Assembly: GCF_032854445.1 (NCBI RefSeq)
Contig: NC_088302.1
Span: forward strand, 55,656,237-55,720,236
Length of the DNA stretch: 64,000 nt
From: Liolophura sinensis
Lineage: Eukaryota > Mollusca > Polyplacophora > Chitonida > Chitonidae
Reading direction: 5' to 3'
The first letter of the stretch is position 1. The number at the start of each line of letters is the position of its first letter. Positions 12,101-24,605 of the stretch are shown piece after piece. The notes below the pieces were generated by a model, which was not told the DNA's origin, ran no database searches, and saw only the letters and a list, made by a program, of their open reading frames with translations. A program made the translations under genes and the position numbers.

Positions 12101-15100
12101 AAACAATAATGATTATAGTAAAGTTATTTTCTCCACAAGTATTATGTAGCTATACATTTAACAGCAGGCATGATGATGCTAGTGGATGTATTTCATAGAT
12201 TAGAAATACTACTGTAAGTGATTAGCATTAAGGTCAGTTTTCATTTGAGAAAAAACCCAGTAACATCGCAGTTGTTGATTACTACACTGTGCAGATTGCA
12301 TGGTTTCACAGTGGTACAATGATTGTTTTTGCGAACATTCACACTCTGTAGGCATGCCTAAAGGTTAGAAATAGTGTGCTCATTTTCTGGAAAAAAAGAA
12401 GAAAAAAATCACTCTCATTCTTCCCAGCAATGACTGACTTTAAATCCCTTTAAATACTTGCAAGACCAACGGAAGCTTTTTTGTCGCGCTTTTAATAGAG
12501 AGTATCCGGGTGTTTGGCGGTGAATTGAGCCACTGAGCACCGTTTAGACATCTAAGAGACAGAATGATACGAGTTGTTTTTCTCAGGCCATTGATTTGCT
12601 AAAACCCGACGGATACTGACAGTGTGGGAACGTGTGGAGGCAGATTGCCTTAGCCCGGGTGATATTAGCCTGCTGTGCATGCTGTGGAATTGGGATGGCT
12701 ACTGATGAGATGTGAACCTGAATTCGGTTGCTGAAAACACCTTCCTGCTGTCTAGCTCACACTGGTAATATTCACAGATCAATTGCTTTGCCTTGAATCA
12801 CACAAGGTGACGGTTAAAGAGTTGACCTCTGGTGAAGACCAGACACTTCCTGAGCACACATTAACTTCTGTAGTGTGGACAAGACCCTTTTAGACCCATA
12901 CATCAGTGGTTAATAACTGTACTAAAATCTCAAGAGATCTTACAAGATCTGCAAATGGCTGGATTACATATAAGGTGGATACATTGTCCAAATGCAGACT
13001 ATACATTGTGACCGGTGTTGGAACTCCTGATTAAAACTGAGTGACTAGCCATGAGAAAAAAAGCAGTAAAAATATTTTGTCTGGTGGCAATGTATGTCAC
13101 ATTAAATTTCTGAAAACTTAAGCTGACAAGTTGTCAACATGGTTTACTGCTTAAGGTGGAGTTGTGATAACAACACAAGTTGTAAGCGCAGCCAGGTGTA
13201 CCTGGAGCAATAGAAGCCGTACAGTTTATTAACGAGTGCAGCCCAGGTGGCATCAGTAGCATTGGTTTGCCGTAAAATAGATGGGTTGTAAGCAGGTTTG
13301 TAGCTTATTCAGTTAGAGCTAGTTAAACTGGTCAGTGGTCTCCTGCTAGTTTCCCATGTCCACATACCTTTGTACTCAACGTTCCTGCATGGAATGGTCT
13401 GATTTAATTTGGAAATCACTTAGGACTTCTATGCTGGAATTGTCATTTACCACGGATCTGTTTAACTGTAAATTGTCTGCACTCTGACCATGTTTGAGTT
13501 GAGGATGTGATGGTATTAGGGGCAAGGCTAATAAGCGGCAGGGAGAGAGGGAGCGTGTTAATCTCACGGAAACACAATCCGCTCCAAGAATTATCCTCCC
13601 TGACAAGGACTGGCTTATGATGGATATAGCCCACTAGGGGTCATGCTCTTTTACGCTTCCGTAGGAATCGATATTTGTTAATTTTCATTGGGGTTTGTGG
13701 TCCGAGCTGCTCTGCAGGTCCAGTATAGTGGTCTCTACACAATGAGGTCCAAGTGTGCCTCTCTCAGAGGTGTCCAGGAAGCTAGGCTGTTAAGATCTGG
13801 TCACCCTGACATAACCAACATTTCTCAGACTTAACATTCTAAAACTGACGTGAGTTTTCCGTGCATTATGTTTGAAAGATTGGAGCACATCTGAGGATTA
13901 CTCATATGATATTGTCACTTTTTCAATTTTTAAAAAAATGTTTCTTTGAAATACGTTTCCATATGAAATACAGTTAGCCGGATAGGCGGCCCGGCCAGTT
14001 TTGTCCATGAGGCGAGAAGACAAAAACTGCCAGGTTAGAAAATGTGCTTTGTAGGATGTTTAGTTTTTGTACTGAATGCTATTTAAGTGGTTAATTACAG
14101 CAGTAAAAACATGTGACATTCTGCATAGTTTGATTCATTAACATGGTTTTTACATTGAGGTTGAGTGAATGGCATGTACAAGTTTTTGAAGAGTTTTTAA
14201 ACTGTTGACTGTGCTGATTATCCTACTTCAAAAAAATCACTGGTAAATCTGCCTATGACGCTGTGAGGCGGCTCAATACGAGATAGGGCACTAAGTGCAA
14301 GGTAGACGATAAGACTTGTGCGTCAGTTTACAAGGCCGCAATTACAGTTGAATGTACTGAATGTTTATTCCAATATATGTTAAGTGCATCTGACTGAAGG
14401 ATTCAAATAAAGGTTTAGAGCATGCCTGGACAAACACTCACTGACCCGTCCTTTGTCATAGGTGTTTACCCCTGAAATGGGCCATTCCTGTGGTTTGCCA
14501 TCTTGAACCTTCGGTAACAGCTAGTACGGAACATGGCAGACCTGTAGCACTTAATTATGACCATAATGCTATAAGTGTGTGCTGGAATTGCATAGATTGT
14601 AGTACATGTAATTAGCTAATTGGTCTCAGTTTGGTTTTACCCAAGGATCCTGAGCTGTTGTAATACCTTCGTGGTATAAATGACGGTGACCCAGGGAGTG
14701 ATATGGTTCTAGTTGTAACCCTAGGTGGTTAATTCTTAATTCTACCAGTGGAACCTTAAAGACTTTGGAATGTTGCTGACTGCCATTGGAAAACCAATAC
14801 AGCTTTAGTGGACACATTAACTGTGAAGCTTGTTGCAAAGCTAGCTGACATCAGGAAGATTTTGTTGTTATGGGTTCGACCTTAAACATTTAGGACTGAT
14901 GGAAAGCCTGCAGGGATGCAGGTGTTTGATTGGCTGTGAGTGCTAAGTACTTGGCAAAAGCTGCTCACATGTGAGCAGTAACAAAGATATCTGGATGACT
15001 TCTGTTTGCTGCTGTATTTGTACAGAACTTGAGCAGGACACCTTCAAGTGTTTTTTACTAGTTTTTTTTTTTTTGTAGTTTGTGTTAGTTCAGACATCTT

Positions 15101-16487
15101 CTTGGTAAGTAAAGCCCAGCGCTCAAAGACCTCAGGTTTTTTCTTTTGACCATTTCTTGTTGACTTTGCACTACAGGATATGGCCAACTGACCATGTTCT
15201 TAATACTCTCCAACAACATTTGTGATTTAAGAAATGACCAATTACTGATGGCAGCATGCTTGGGTCAAGGGTTGGGCAAATATTTGGCCAGGGTTTTGCT
15301 ACGTGGAATTGGCGGGGCCTGAGGAGTCTGGGGATGTTTGAAGTGGACTGGAAGCAGGATATCAAACAGGGCCTTAGAGACTCAGTAAACAGGAAGGGAG
15401 ACTGCCGTTCACAGATATTGTTAAACCTGATTCCTTCATATGCATATATTTGTCACATGCATAGCTGTTAACACTGATAAATATGCACATCTCTTTCCAT
15501 CTTTTGAACCATACATGAAAAATGTTGTCTGTTTGTGGTTTATGTTATGTCTGGCTGAGCTGATGAAATATCACCAGCTCTGAGAAAAGGCTGAGGTCAT
15601 TTTAACAAGATTCAGGCAGCCGCGGCTGAGACTGGATATAGGTGAAGCTGGCATAATGCGATCAATGGCTACTTCACAGGAATTCATTGATCTGATCACG
15701 ACTTGTGACCTAAGTCGCTACAAATCTTGTGGCGGAATACTGCGACACCCTAGTGAGAAAATAGGCGGGTGCGTTGTCACCAGGATGCGGCCCAGTGAGT
15801 GTCTTTGAGGGGGGCCAGACACTGCGACAGCACAACTGCCCCGCTTAATGCTGCCGATATCCGGGGAAATTGGGAAGCCGGAGCTACATGGCAGTTGGGA
15901 CAGATGAGGGAAGGGGGGCTGTAAGACATGGAGACTCCACTGCCCTATCACAATTGCCATTCCTAGCTCTTGTGTTTCTGAGGCTTTAATGGAATAGCCA
16001 GTGACGAACACATTTGATACTTCCCGCCTCTCTTCTCCTGAGTCATTTGCATTCAGCCCAAAAGAGCAGAATTTCTGACGCGGAAAACTCATCAATAATT
16101 TTTTTTATCGTGGCAGAAAGTGTGTTGGCATTGTAGGGGACATACCTGCCAGACACAGGCTGAAGGGATCCGTCCGGGAGTGCCTCTACAGGGGACAAAG
16201 CTGTCTGCCCGATCTTTGTTCTGACCTAGTGACGAAGCATACATCTCTCTGGGCTCACAATCACATGGATAACTAAGGGTTTTGTTGAATTTGATGCTTG
16301 ACTTAGTTGCTGAATAATTTTTCTGCAGAGATCTCGGGCTAAAGATAATAAAGAAGGAATTGTCAAATGCACACAAAAATTAGAAGCGAAGAGGTGTTAA
16401 TAATGACATTTAAGTTGGGGTGATTAGGGCATCCTACCATATTGAGGGAGTGTGCGAGTATGGGGTAATAGTGGCCCTGTGTGAACT
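12101..16487. other. Non-coding, no feature recognised
   Basis: Unique-looking sequence. ORFs on the minus strand at 15718-16095 and 16092-16376 overlap end to end but show no domain and no splice-supported structure. Confidence 0.55.
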
Positions 16488-16929
16488 AGAACTCACAGAT
16501 CTCATGCACTTTGTCATCTACCACCACACCCTTTGTGCACTGCAACTCACAGATCGCACGCACTTTGTCATCTACCACCACACCCTTTGTGCACTGCAAC
16601 TCACAGATCGCACGCACTTTGTCATCTACCACCACACCCTTTGTGCACTGCAACTCACAGATCGCACGCATTTTGTCATCTACCACCACAGATCTCATGC
16701 ACTTTGTCATCTACCACCACACCCTTTGTGCACTGCAACTCACAGATCGCACGCACTTTGTCATCTACCACCACACCCTTTGTGCACTGCAACTCACAGA
16801 TCTCATGCACTTTGTCATCTACCACCACACCCTTTGTGCACTGGAACTCACAGATCTCTTGCACTTTGTCATCTACCACCACACCCTTTGTGCACTGGAA
16901 CTCACAGATCTCTTGCACTTTGTCATCTA
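16488..16929. repeat. 54-bp minisatellite, about 8 units
   Basis: The unit contains CACAGATCKCAYGCACTTTG, TCATCTACCACCACACCC and TTTGTGCACTG. CACAGAT recurs at 16494, 16548 and onward every 54 bases. One unit near 16680 is short: a segment of about 24 bases is missing, so ACCACCACAG joins directly. Because 54 is a multiple of 3 and the unit has no stop in several frames, long ORFs appear on both strands; they are not evidence of a gene. Confidence 0.95.
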
Positions 16930-19900
16930 TACATATACACATGAATACACCACCTGTGGGTTTTTTGTTTTTTTAACATAATGTGTACTGGTAAGATTTT
17001 CTTCTGACAGCTCTGTGCGTGTGACTGTTATCTGAAAACTCACCATCATATTATCCCACTGTTGAGGTTGAGATTACATGATCTTTATGTGTAACGACTC
17101 AAGTGTTCATCAAGCACTCACTCACTCAAGTGTCCACCATCTTTTCATCTTGTGAAATGAGGAGAGTACCGGGTTTAGTGTTCAAGGTTGTTGAACCACA
17201 TGGCCTTTCAGTCCCTTTCAGCTCGAGCAGACTGACTGGCTTCTGCTCTCAATTAAATAGCTCAGATTTATCATAATTTAGTGGAATAAAAAAGTCAATT
17301 TGGTCGTTGGCTATCATCTGGCTAGGCGTGTTGGCTACAATGAAGACCATGTCTGCAGGGTTAGGGTGTAATGATAGGAAAATCTTGTTAGTGCTGTGCC
17401 CTCTCTCTCTCTATATATATATTGTTAATAGCTACTTATTGCAGAAGTCTGTAGATTAAAATCAGGTTCTGTATTTTTCTTCTGGAAATTATGAAGAAAT
17501 TTACTAAAAATTTTAAGTATTTTTTAGTTTAAAACAAGGTATTTTTTCACCTTGTCCCTGGGTGTGGTGTGAGTAACAATGGACAGGTTATATTTATTAT
17601 ATGAAATGAATTCATACCAGCAGAATTTTGATGCATATTGCCTGGAATAAATTGACCCTGTAATCAGCTGTTTTCCAAACTGGTGCTGTTATGACATTTA
17701 CACAAAGATTACCCAGCCTAGATGAGCTGTGTAAACTCTGATCTGTATATATGCACATGTTACAGGTAAGCGATTGACAAGCACCTGCTCATAGACCTGA
17801 CAGCTTGATGCATGCTGCAGCAGCATAGTCCTGCATTTGTTACCCTCGAATCAGGTGCAATTTATAGAATAGATAGCGTGTTGTTCGGTGCAGGCAACTT
17901 GTGCGGACAAGTTGATATAGGTGTGTGCAAGTTTGGAAGGTGAAGTCCTGCGGGAGTCATTTTTAGCCGTAATTGATTGGGAATAGCATTGGTGTGTCTG
18001 AAAGCAATCCGGTTAATGAGAGTTCTAGGAGTCGACGGTGTACTAAGCCAAGGTAACATCCCTCCTGGACTGCTGTGTGGAATAGGTGGTGTGATGATCG
18101 AGGCAGCTGCTTGTATACAAGCCATTCCACACAACTACACAAACCTCTAAACTTGTTGCCTGGCATTATAACGAGGGGAAAAAACCCCCAGAACAATAGC
18201 CATCATGGAGTGGGGGCGACCGTGATGTGCTGCTGTGAAATGTCAAGTGTTTTCTGAGTGCAGGTATACATGTTATCATCTCCATTGATGAGCTAGCTTT
18301 CATGTTGCCATAAAAATTGCCTGACAGTATCTGGTTTCAGGATATTAAGCTTTTAAAGTGCTTTTACGATGCTTGAAAGGTTGGGAATGTCAGCAAAGGT
18401 ATCCATTGTGCGGCACTTAAGAATTGGTCCTCGTTATAATTACATGAACATGCAGTTCAGATAGCACACATTCCCCTATAAAGTTTCTCTTCAAAAAGGG
18501 GGACCATCAGTTTTTTTTATATTTCTTTTTTAATACATTTTTGTGTTGTATTCAGCACTGTTGAGCAGTATTTGCTATCTTGACACAGTTTCTGATGGGT
18601 CATTGTGCATAGATTTCGGTCTTTGTAGTAAGCTATGTAACACAGGAAGTCACAAGCCTGCCCTCTATTGTAGTTGAGTTTATTTTTCATTAACAAACTT
18701 GACACCAAGCTGAAAACCTACTTCATACCCCTGGCAAAGCAATGGAGGATACTTTGCTTGATGTCCTTCAAAAGTAGACAGATGTGTTTATATTTTGATG
18801 GTCAGCGGGCCACTGTTGGATGTAGCTGGCAGATAAACAGGAGCTTGTGCTTAACTGTTGTCCTGGAGTTTCCAGACAATACCTGGCCAGTATACTGAAT
18901 AACTGCCCACTTAGCTTCACGGACATGGTTCTTTGGGGTGCTGGCCCAACACCTGTCCAGAACCACATAAAGGGGCTTGAGGTCTTTATGGGGCCTCCCT
19001 TTAGGACTGGGTGTCTGGGTGTGTGGGTAGCCTTTGAGGATGTCTTCGCAATCCTATTACATTGTGTCAGTAACAATTGGCTTTGTGGATCAAGCAAATG
19101 GTGCATGCTGAAATTAAACTGCCTCACCTGTTGAAAGGGTTGTCGTGAGCCCGGGTGTTGGGAGAAGAGAGTACATGTACAGGTGGAGGCCAAGGGTCTT
19201 GGGTAATCCTCTGAGATCAGATGTTCTAGAGAGTAAACACTGATTGACTGACCATTCAATCACCGGAAAACAGCCTCTCTATTGGCCACTTGAACGTGAC
19301 TCTATTGTAGGCTCGGAGGTTTTATTGATGCTGTGCAGGGCTGTTGCCTGCAGTGGCCACAAACCGGCGTGTCTGGCACGAGATCTGCTGTTAAGGCCTA
19401 GCTGTGCCTTACTAGTCGGAGAGATTACCATGTAGCTGGGACGATCCTTCTACCTGATACTTGTGCATTTGCAGGAAAAGGTAAGATTCATTCCGAATCT
19501 GATACAGAGTGTGTGGTGTTTGCACATTTCATTCATGACTGCACACAGAAGTGTTTAGATTTGTTATGTTTTGTGCACTGTGCTGTGTACTATTGTTACC
19601 ACTATGTGGAAATTCCTTGAAAAGCCCTTAATTCCTGAATGGCTTTGGCAGCATGCCAAGCTTATCAATCTGTGAACTTTTTTTTTAGATTTGATGGTGT
19701 ATATGTATAAATGGAAGAAATGTAGTACTGGGATGCCTTTCAGTCTTTTGGTATAGTAGTTTCAAAGTGAGCAGGCTATTGTGTAAAGTAAGTTGAAGGT
19801 CTTCCTACGCCGGCAGTATTTGTTCATGGGGAAAGTGGTGGAGTTTGGTGACAGTATTGGCCAGTAGGATATCATTGGCGGTGCACGTAAGCTTGTTGTA

Positions 19901-22900
19901 ATCAGATAGATGTGACTTTAGATGGTACGGTTATAGTTGCCCTTGGGTTCTGATCAATACAAGGGCCATATATCGCCAGAGATGAGGTTGTCTCATGATT
20001 TACAAGAACAGGTAGTTCAACGGATAGAATTTTATTGATATCTTCTATGAAGCTGCTTTTTATGTAAGCTCTCCAAACAAAACCGCCTTTGGTTATAGAG
20101 GAAGATATAATTGGGGAGAATGTGAGTGTGCATATTTTAACTGTCAGAATAAACATGGAAATGATTGAAGTCTAGTGTCGGCCGTGCACAAGTAGAATAT
20201 GATGAGTTATATCGCAGATCCATTGTGTGCACACTGATGTTAACTCTTGTGGAGCGCATCCTCCACACAGATCATCCAGCTCCTGTGTAACCATGGTGTG
20301 TTCAGGTAAACTAGGTCCAGATCAATCAGCCGCAACATCTACAGGAAACACTCCCGATAGATGCATGAAATTTCTGAATGTTTGTAACTGAGAATTTTTT
20401 TGGGATTTGTTTCTTTATACAGAAAAACAACTGGACACATTGCAGAGTTTTACACCTATTCACTCATTTGTCTAAATGCTGTCCTAATTAGCATTAAGTT
20501 AATTACCATTCAAGAAGAAAAGAAAACAGCATATGAACAAATTCTGTGGTTGAAATTGAACACTTGTAACAAAGGTAAAGAAAAAGTTCTAATATTGTTA
20601 TACGCCAGAAGTGTGTAGATGAAGTTCTCATTTTCTTAAATGATCATAAATCTTTTTTTGTGACATTTACAGGTCTGGTATTCTGAAGTTAGGTGGAATA
20701 GGTCCAGAAAAATTTTGTAGCGATGGACATAACTTATGGATATTTCATGTACGTCTTGTTTCCTGGTATACTAGTACTTCTACTAATATTATTGTGAGTA
20801 TGATTCAAGCAAGAAATAATCCCATGTGAAATTGGCAAACTTTTTCAAGTCTCATTTCCCTTTTTTTATTTTATTATCTGCTGTGTTAATAATGGCCAGT
20901 GGGAATAAATCTGATATTGGGAAATGTCTTAATTCACAGTGAAAAATTAGCCTGTCAGCTGTATGGGGGAAGTAGAAATCAGATTTCATAAATTAGAATG
21001 AAAATTGATGTTTAAAGTCTTCCTTTAGATCCCTCGGGGACAATTCTTTTCACAGGAAGTATCATCAATTTGATAAAGATCAGAGATTTACACATGGGTA
21101 GTGTGAAATTCAGAAGAATCTGTAAGCTGATGATTGCAAAGTTTTCAACCACCAGATGGTTTTAGTTTTCCAAAATGTCACCGATTGATATCAGTATTGG
21201 CATTTTTTTTTTTTTTTTTGGAGTGAGAATTTATGCTATCAGGTGTGTATTATGAGGCCTTCAAAGTAAACAACCCAAACCTTTTGTGCAAGAGGTTGCA
21301 TTTCTGGCAAAACCAAGATAAAGCCTATTACTTATCTCTAACCTACCAAGAGAAAGGAACTTAATAGCATTCTCAGCCAGAACAAAAAAATCATCTCCAT
21401 GGTAACAGAGTTAGTGATGAGTGTCTGTGTATTAGGGGGCCATTGAGGGTGTGAAGCAGAGAGCCTTAGGAAGCCTCTTGGTGGTGTACCATTACTGGCT
21501 CAGTTTATTTGTCTTCATGTATGCAGGCAAGATTCAGTATAAAAGTAGTAAAGGTTGGCTGAATTTGGCCCATCTCTCTCTGGGCCCTCATCATCAGATC
21601 TGTCAATGGCTGAGGAACATAACTTGTGTGAAGTATGTCTCCAAAGATCCCTGGTTTGTTTTCAAATCTACTGACTGTAAAAAAAAAAAAAAAAATCAGG
21701 AAAGCTATTCTTGGTTTGTTCGGACCAAATCTGAAATAAGTCTGTTTAGGACCTGCTAGCCGCTCCCTATCTGATATGGCAGCTTTTTTTACTCTCTGTT
21801 TTTTGGGCTGTGCAGATTCTGACACTGTGTGGAAACACATGGCACACATAAAAAAAAAGTTCTTCGTCGAGTCAACTGTTGGCTATGAACCCAAAGCCTG
21901 TTTGTTTACAGCTCGTTAGATTTCTGAGCCAGCCATCTCCATAAACATTCCTAGGAAGTGGAAAGCTGAAACCCAAGGACAAATCACAACAATCGGAGTT
22001 GCACAATCTGTGTGCCAAGGGTTCAAAATCGCACTCTAGTCCACAGCTAATTAGGCAATAATGCAAGCAGAGAAAAGAGTTCAAACAACACGTGAGTAAA
22101 CCTTGTAGTCTCCATCAGAGATTGGAATTGCGGATACAGACATTTGTAAATCTTGATACTCCCAGCTATCGTGGTCTACTCCTGATGGAGACTGACAAGT
22201 TTGTGAAGACGATTGATGAATGTTTGATAAAGGTAACAATTGGGGGACAGTTTAATGGCAACATGGATGTGACTGTCCAGCCAGACCACTGTGTCGCAGT
22301 GAATAAAAGCAGGTCTCTTATTGGCTGTAAATTAGACCACTGATTTCATCTTCTATAAAGGCCTGAAATATGATGTTCGGCACATCCATCCATATGCTTT
22401 CTGGCAACAAGCTTGACAACTAATGGGACAAATGATCACTGTTTTATGTTATTAGCTCGTCTATAATTCAATAACTGCAGACTGGAAGTTCGGAACATCT
22501 GTCCGTCTCCTCCACATGGCACCGTCCTCTAGTCATCCATTGTTCTCGTCCTTTGTTGTTTTGTTACACAAGTGCTGTTCAATGACAAGTTTAAATTTGG
22601 TGTCCGTTTAAGGGGTGTCTCGTATAAAGGTTCTCTGCCTAATGAATTGCCCCTGAAAGCTTGAAAGACAGCATTTCTTGCAACTTCTGATTTGCCAATG
22701 TTATATCATTATGGGTGTCTATGGCCCATTGTAATCTAATAATGGTTTGTCTTAGGATTTGTTTCTGAAGATGTTAGTTTTGGCAGGTTAGAAAGCTGGT
22801 ACATACCGCATAGACAGCACCATGCTACAGTCTTGTCCAGTATTTCATTAGTCCTGTCAATAGACATTAACTCATTCAGAGCTTGATGTAAGACAGAGAT

Positions 22901-24494
22901 GCTGTTAACCAGTCTGCGGAGAGAGCCAGCTTTATACTCCTTTCTCCTCCAAGGCCCCCCTTCCACCTCCCACCATCAAAGCTCAGGCGCTCTACTTTCC
23001 CAAAGCTGGTTTACATTCATGATCAAGTCCTGAATTTGTAACAGGTCAACCATTGACTTGTAATTGGTGTAATCAATTCACAGACATGTTCACTGCTATT
23101 GTCTTGCCCTTTGTTCTGTCATATAGCCCAGACTCTCTCCCTGGTTGATGCCTGTTGTAATTGTTCCTGGCTGAGCGGGATAAATTACATACAGGGACTG
23201 AATCTGAGCCTCTTGTAACATTAACTCAGTAAGAAGCAACAGTGTGGTTTACCAGCAGCTCTGCTGACCCTGCGGTAAGGCATAGGAAAACTGATGTCTG
23301 TGTTGCAGGATGTCTGTATTTTAGCACTGACCTATAAGACTTGATTTTCTACATTGTTGCTGTCAGTCGAGAATTATTTTCTCATATCGTGTCCTAAAAT
23401 TCATTTTTATGTTTAAGATTATTTGCAGACTTTGATGCATTCATGACATGTAAACAAGTCGCTCTGTACCAATAAAACTGTATTTTCTACCACATGCTCT
23501 CATTCTCATGTCTTGCTCAGAAACTATTTTCCTTGGTTCAAAATTATTTGCAGACCTTAATACACTCATGACATTCAGATTTTAATTTAGTGCGTTGTTA
23601 TAAACCAAGAGAAATGTATTTGGGTAAGACTCAAAGACATTGTTGTAGCTCTTTCTCCACATGTAGTCAGTATTTCTTAATATTAAGCTGCTAAATGTCA
23701 TTATCAAAGTTTCCCAGCACACACAATATAGAGTGTGGACACGCCTACAAATAGTCCGACACTCAATTACTCATGGGAGCATATTTGGAATGCTGCAAAT
23801 TTGGAAATTTGATCATGAATACACTATGAGAATTTTCATGCCATACTCCCTACCTCATTGGGAATACAAGTTGCAGTATAAGGTAGTGTGGGTTTATTGC
23901 TACTCGGGTGCTCTTGGTGTGCAGATAAACTGAGGATTATACAGCTGAGCAGACTCACTCCAGTAAACAGCATCAGGCATGTAGGGCTCCTTGCCTAATG
24001 CCTTATTCACAATTCAGGCCTCTTGGGAGTGACACTTGTATACAGCCACTGGTGGAGCAATGTTATCAGACCTGTTTGTTATGGAGTTAGGTGGACTGTC
24101 CCAGGGTACAAGAGGCTGTAGCCATCTGCCTGCAGCTGTGGTCCACACCTCTTAGATGTAATAGAATTACATAAACGAGTTGAAGATGTGAATCTGATCA
24201 GTGTCAGTGACCTGTGTCTTGGTTACTGAGCAGTAATGGGCGATGTAGTCATACACAGATGTCTGCTCCTCGGAATACCAAACACGGACTCTCCGCTGAA
24301 ATATGATTTGGTATGATAATTCCTGGGCACCTTATCTAATAATTCAGATATATTTGTCTGCCATCATGACAGAAATGAAAACATGTAAGTTTTCAGAGAG
24401 ATAGTGGCATACATGTCAAAAGAGAAGTTTTGTCTTTTCCTTATACCATGCTTCTAATTCCATGATTATATCTTAATACATACATTTCAAACAG
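16930..24494. other. Non-coding, no gene recognised
   Basis: Includes the CT/TA tract at 17401, a poly-T near 21207-21221 and a poly-A run of 17 near 21680. A 163-codon minus ORF (18768-19259) has no recognisable features. Confidence 0.55.
17401..17421. repeat. (CT)n(TA)n microsatellite
   Basis: CTCTCTCTCTCT runs straight into ATATATATAT. Confidence 0.9.
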
Positions 24495-24605
24495 TTGTCT
24501 TGTGCCACCCATTTGTCCTTGTGCCACCCATTTGTCCTTGTGCCATCTATTTGTCCATGTGCCACCAATTTGTCCTTGTGCCACCCATTTGTCCTTGTGC
24601 CACCT
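24495..24605. repeat. 19-bp minisatellite, about 6 units
   Basis: The unit is CTTGTGCCACCCATTTGTC, with single-base variants (CCATGTGCC, CATCTA, CACCAA). Confidence 0.93.

Noticed and set aside
15718-16376. Two adjoining minus-strand ORFs as a two-exon gene
   Set aside because: No domain similarity, no splice signals joining them and no conserved motif.
16420-16981. ORFs of 147-174 codons and minus-strand partners
   Set aside because: 54-bp minisatellite read in several frames.
18768-19259. 163-codon minus ORF
   Set aside because: Length is at the upper end of chance for 64 kb; no recognisable motif, and overlapped by a plus ORF.
21680-21697. Poly-A run as the end of a processed pseudogene
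   Set aside because: No coding remnant upstream and no flanking duplication found.
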